From positions 1-48,701 of the forward strand of contig JAAUSO010000034.1 in NCBI GenBank assembly GCA_012033205.1: a DNA stretch of 48,701 nucleotides, read 5' to 3'. The translations under genes and the position numbers were made by a program. The stretch is from Richelia sp. SL_2_1. GTDB lineage: Bacteria > Cyanobacteriota > Cyanobacteriia > Cyanobacteriales > Nostocaceae. The notes under the pieces were generated by a model. That model did no database searches. It was not told the DNA's origin and saw nothing but the letters and a program-made list of their open reading frames with translations. Positions 46,707 to 48,701 of this stretch are shown piece after piece; position 1 is the first letter of the stretch, and every line of letters begins with the position of its first letter.

Positions 46707-46759
46707 CGTGACATAGGTCACATTTTAGTGTAAAATAAAATTTAGATATAATCTGTTTG
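46707..46759 (+). promoter_or_regulatory. Candidate CRP-activated promoter, reading rightward
   Basis: CGTGA-CATAGG-TCACA matches the CRP consensus TGTGA-N6-TCACA at 9 of 10 positions (46707-46722). A perfect TATAAT lies at 46747-46752, which would place the start of transcription near 46759 and the CRP centre near -44, close to the class II position. The -35 region (TTTAGT) is poor, as expected of an activator-dependent promoter. No plus-strand gene follows, so it would drive an unannotated RNA or antisense transcript to the PEP-CTERM gene. Confidence 0.45.
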
Positions 46760-46809
46760 GACGTATTTTAGTTTTTTTGACTTAAGAATTTTTAACTTAA
46801 ATATTTTTT

Positions 46810-46838
46810 CTGATGATTTAATCAGCAAATTTTTTTTT
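46810..46838 (+). terminator. Weak hairpin plus T-run
   Basis: CTGAT-GATTTA-ATCAG, a five-pair hairpin, is followed by CAAA and T9. Together with the promoter about 50 bases upstream this would delimit a small RNA of about 80 bases. The stem is weak, so this is tentative. Confidence 0.3.
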
Positions 46839-47089
46839 CAAAATTGAACTTTTTTTTAAATTCTTCGATTACCAGTTGAGATATAAAAATAAATATCAAA
46901 AATAAATATCAAAAATAAAAACCTATTCGTAGTTGAGACTGTAGGGTGTGTAATTTAAAGATAATTTGAACTTAGTAATAGGATTTATAGCGTCACGCAC
47001 CATAGAGCATTTGAATAGTAACTGATCGGAGACAATGGGTAAATATTGAACTTGCTGACAAACAACTTTGCTTGTCAGCAGTAATTCAA

Positions 47090-48028
47090 TTAAACTTTTT
47101 TGCGTCGCTTGAAAGCAGCACCGGATACAACAGCCCCTAGAGCAAGAAATCCTAGACTAGGTTCGGGTACTGCCTGAGCTTGAGAGAAACGATTCGTCAT
47201 TGGTGCAGAGGCAAAGGTCATGCGGTCAAAAGCAACGATATCATTGGTTCCCTTTTGAGCATCCTTGATATCGAATCGAACTTTGGTGAAATAATCTTCT
47301 TCAGAATCAGCTATATAACCGGAATAGAAAGCTGTTCCTCGAATAGTTTCTTTTCTATCTTTATAAGGTTGAGCATCGGTCAGATTCAGATTGACGTACT
47401 TTGTGCTGCCATCCACGCGAGTAAACTCAACACCCATCAAAGCACCACGTTCAAAGTCTGTACCATAAAAACCAAAGGCAGATATTGCTTCAGAGAAACT
47501 AAATACCAGATTGCTATCTTTTCCTGCATTGGTATTCAGGAATTGGTTATTCAAACGCTCTTGCTTGGTTAAACCAGCATCGCTGATACCGTAACGACCA
47601 CCAGCAACATTTGTATTATTGCCGCCGCTAGTTCCGCCGCTTCTTTGTATTGTTGTGTACAACCCTTGATTATTTTTTTGATTAGGGTCGGAAATATTCA
47701 TCGTGACAATATTACCGTCAGCTTTTTTCAGGTCATAGTCATAATTGAATGCTTTATTTGTTTGGTTGAGTTGGGTAAAGCCTTCTGACTGCTCAAAATT
47801 AACACTTCCAACCGAACTGCCAACAAGGGTTTTCAAAAATAACTGTTCAGCAGCAGAGCTATTTTTTAATGTTGACAGGTCAGGTGCGTCTGTAACCGTA
47901 TTGATGTTGAAATGCTGAAGGTCTTCACCGAAAAATGAGGCTGCTTGAGCAGAAGAACTGTTGATACCCATTCCAATCATCGTGACTGTTAAGGAAGTCA
48001 AAACCAAACCAATCTCTTTAAACTTCAT
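47090..48028 (-). CDS. Secreted PEP-CTERM protein
   Basis: A 312-residue protein. A signal peptide (about 1-30, ending SSAQAA) is followed by an extracellular domain of unknown fold with FSFSEAISAFGFYGTDFERG near 190 and MGVEFTRVDGSTKYVNLNL near 209. The C-terminus has AVPEPSLGFLALGAVVSGAA with a final KRRKK, a complete PEP-CTERM sorting signal: the VPEP motif, one helix and a basic tail. An exosortase elsewhere in the genome would cut it and release or anchor it at the surface, often with exopolysaccharide. AAAGGGAATTAAAAGA precedes the ATG. Surface role likely, ligand unknown. Confidence 0.92.
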   Translation of the reverse strand: MKFKEIGLVLTSLTVTMIGMGINSSSAQAASFFGEDLQHFNINTVTDAPDLSTLKNSSAAEQLFLKTLVGSSVGSVNFEQSEGFTQLNQTNKAFNYDYDLKKADGNIVTMNISDPNQKNNQGLYTTIQRSGGTSGGNNTNVAGGRYGISDAGLTKQERLNNQFLNTNAGKDSNLVFSFSEAISAFGFYGTDFERGALMGVEFTRVDGSTKYVNLNLTDAQPYKDRKETIRGTAFYSGYIADSEEDYFTKVRFDIKDAQKGTNDIVAFDRMTFASAPMTNRFSQAQAVPEPSLGFLALGAVVSGAAFKRRKKV

Positions 48029-48549
48029 TCTTTTAATTCCCTTTAAAATACTTTTCTCTTAACCGCTTACCGATATTTGTTTTCAAACTCAGCGGCGTGT
48101 TTTTCTCTTATGTACACACTCTAAACAACCCGAATATGAATTGAAAAGACTACTCCCTCAATCTTTACTGCAAGTTCTTTGAGTCTCTTGTTCAGCAGTA
48201 TTCTCACGGTTAAGAACTGTTAAAAAGAAGTATATAGTAGAGGATTCGACTCGATATTTTTGGGGAGAAATCAATCTTTTGATGGTGCTACAGTACTGAC
48301 TATGCGTGAAATTTCTGAGGATTAGATGAATTAAAGCAGTAATTAAGTTAGACATTGACAGTTAATGCTCAGAAAGATTGCGGACTACAAGACAGAGCGG
48401 AGAATTGATAGCATCGTCGAGTGTGTAGAACGCTGAGTACTTGACTACAAAGCTTTTTACCTAGTAGTTTTGATCAAAATAGAAGATTAAAAACGGGTTG
48501 ATAGTTGAGAATTTATCAGTTACTTGATTATCTTAATTTTACATATGCC
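48029..48549. other. Gap between PEP-CTERM and efflux pump genes
   Basis: About 520 bases. It should hold the PEP-CTERM promoter. A 65-codon minus-strand frame (48158-48355) has no ribosome site and unnatural composition, so I do not call it. Nothing else was recognised. Confidence 0.5.
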
Positions 48550-48701
48550 TTAGATTTTCATGTCCTTGCTGCGGGTGTTTTGATCTATTTGTTGTAATTG
48601 TTTGGTTTCAAGATTCTTTTTACCGGAATAATCCCGCAACAATCCCATTAATGCTGGAACTACTGTTGGTGTAAGAATTGTGGAAAATGCTAAACCTCCG
48701 G
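48550..48701 (-). CDS. RND-family efflux pump permease, C-terminal end (partial)
   Basis: The frame enters from the window edge and encodes about 49 residues: GGLAFSTILTPTVVPALMGL, then a charged tail ending KDMKI. The GGL-FSTILT-VVPAL pattern is the last membrane helix of AcrB/HAE1- or CusA-type pumps, which export drugs or metals using the proton gradient. The rest of the gene, about 3 kb, lies outside the window, so subfamily and completeness cannot be judged. Confidence 0.8.
   Translation of the reverse strand, partial: GGLAFSTILTPTVVPALMGLLRDYSGKKNLETKQLQQIDQNTRSKDMKI

Noticed and set aside
48158-48355. 65-codon minus-strand frame upstream of the PEP-CTERM gene
   Set aside because: No ribosome site, unnatural composition and no recognisable family; likely a chance frame in the promoter region.

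Overview
The window reads as chromosomal DNA of a filamentous, probably heterocyst-forming cyanobacterium of the Nostocales (Calothrix, Rivularia or Nostoc type). The signs are: about nine HIP1 octamers (GCGATCGC); many arrays of heptanucleotide short tandem repeats (STRR) between genes; dispersed palindromes; and cyanobacterial genes, namely a Psb34-like photosystem II assembly protein, a CruA/CruP-type lycopene cyclase, a fused ThiO-ThiG, a c6-type cytochrome, CcdA/Ccs1, a PEP-CTERM protein and a small SRP RNA. No phage, IS transposase, CRISPR array or tRNA was seen.

Layout. 0.4-9.2 kb: a beta-hydroxyacid dehydrogenase, a TPR protein, psb34, thiO-thiG, a small anchored protein, cimA and a small conserved protein. 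9.3-13.5 kb: a frameshifted lycopene cyclase gene, a coiled-coil gene broken at two points and an orphan coding-like fragment. 13.6-17.4 kb: a membrane-anchored Ig/propeller-like protein and a two-gene permease set (TIGR03943 subunit plus CECG permease). 18.4-22.2 kb: a secreted pentapeptide-repeat protein and a TldE/TldD pair. 22.4-36.1 kb: an extracellular polysaccharide locus. 36.2-38.8 kb: c6-type cytochrome, amphipathic coiled-coil protein, Pmp3-like and holin-like small membrane proteins. 39.3-44 kb: ftsW, an EamA transporter, ccdA and ccs1. 44.2-46.2 kb: queF, a Cys-rich protein, a phasin-like gene, the SRP RNA and a YciI protein. 46.7-48.7 kb: a candidate CRP-dependent promoter, a PEP-CTERM protein and the 3' end of an RND efflux pump.

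The most coherent system is the polysaccharide locus. On the minus strand it encodes five glycosyltransferases (one frameshifted), a hexapeptide acyltransferase, a Wzy-like polymerase, a Wzx flippase, a PAPS-type sulfotransferase and an APS kinase (CysC). A Wzz/BY-kinase fusion lies divergently. APS kinase would make the PAPS that the sulfotransferase uses, so the product is probably a sulfated, Wzx/Wzy-exported polysaccharide. A strong-SD micro-ORF of 26 codons precedes the kinase gene.

Two window-wide patterns stand out. First, heptad repeat arrays sit at the 3' ends of genes, and several reading frames actually terminate inside them, giving repeat-coded tails such as SQLTVDS. Second, five reading-frame breaks in four genes are each repaired by adding one base to a homopolymer. 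That points to base undercalling, or to slippage mutations, rather than ordinary gene decay.
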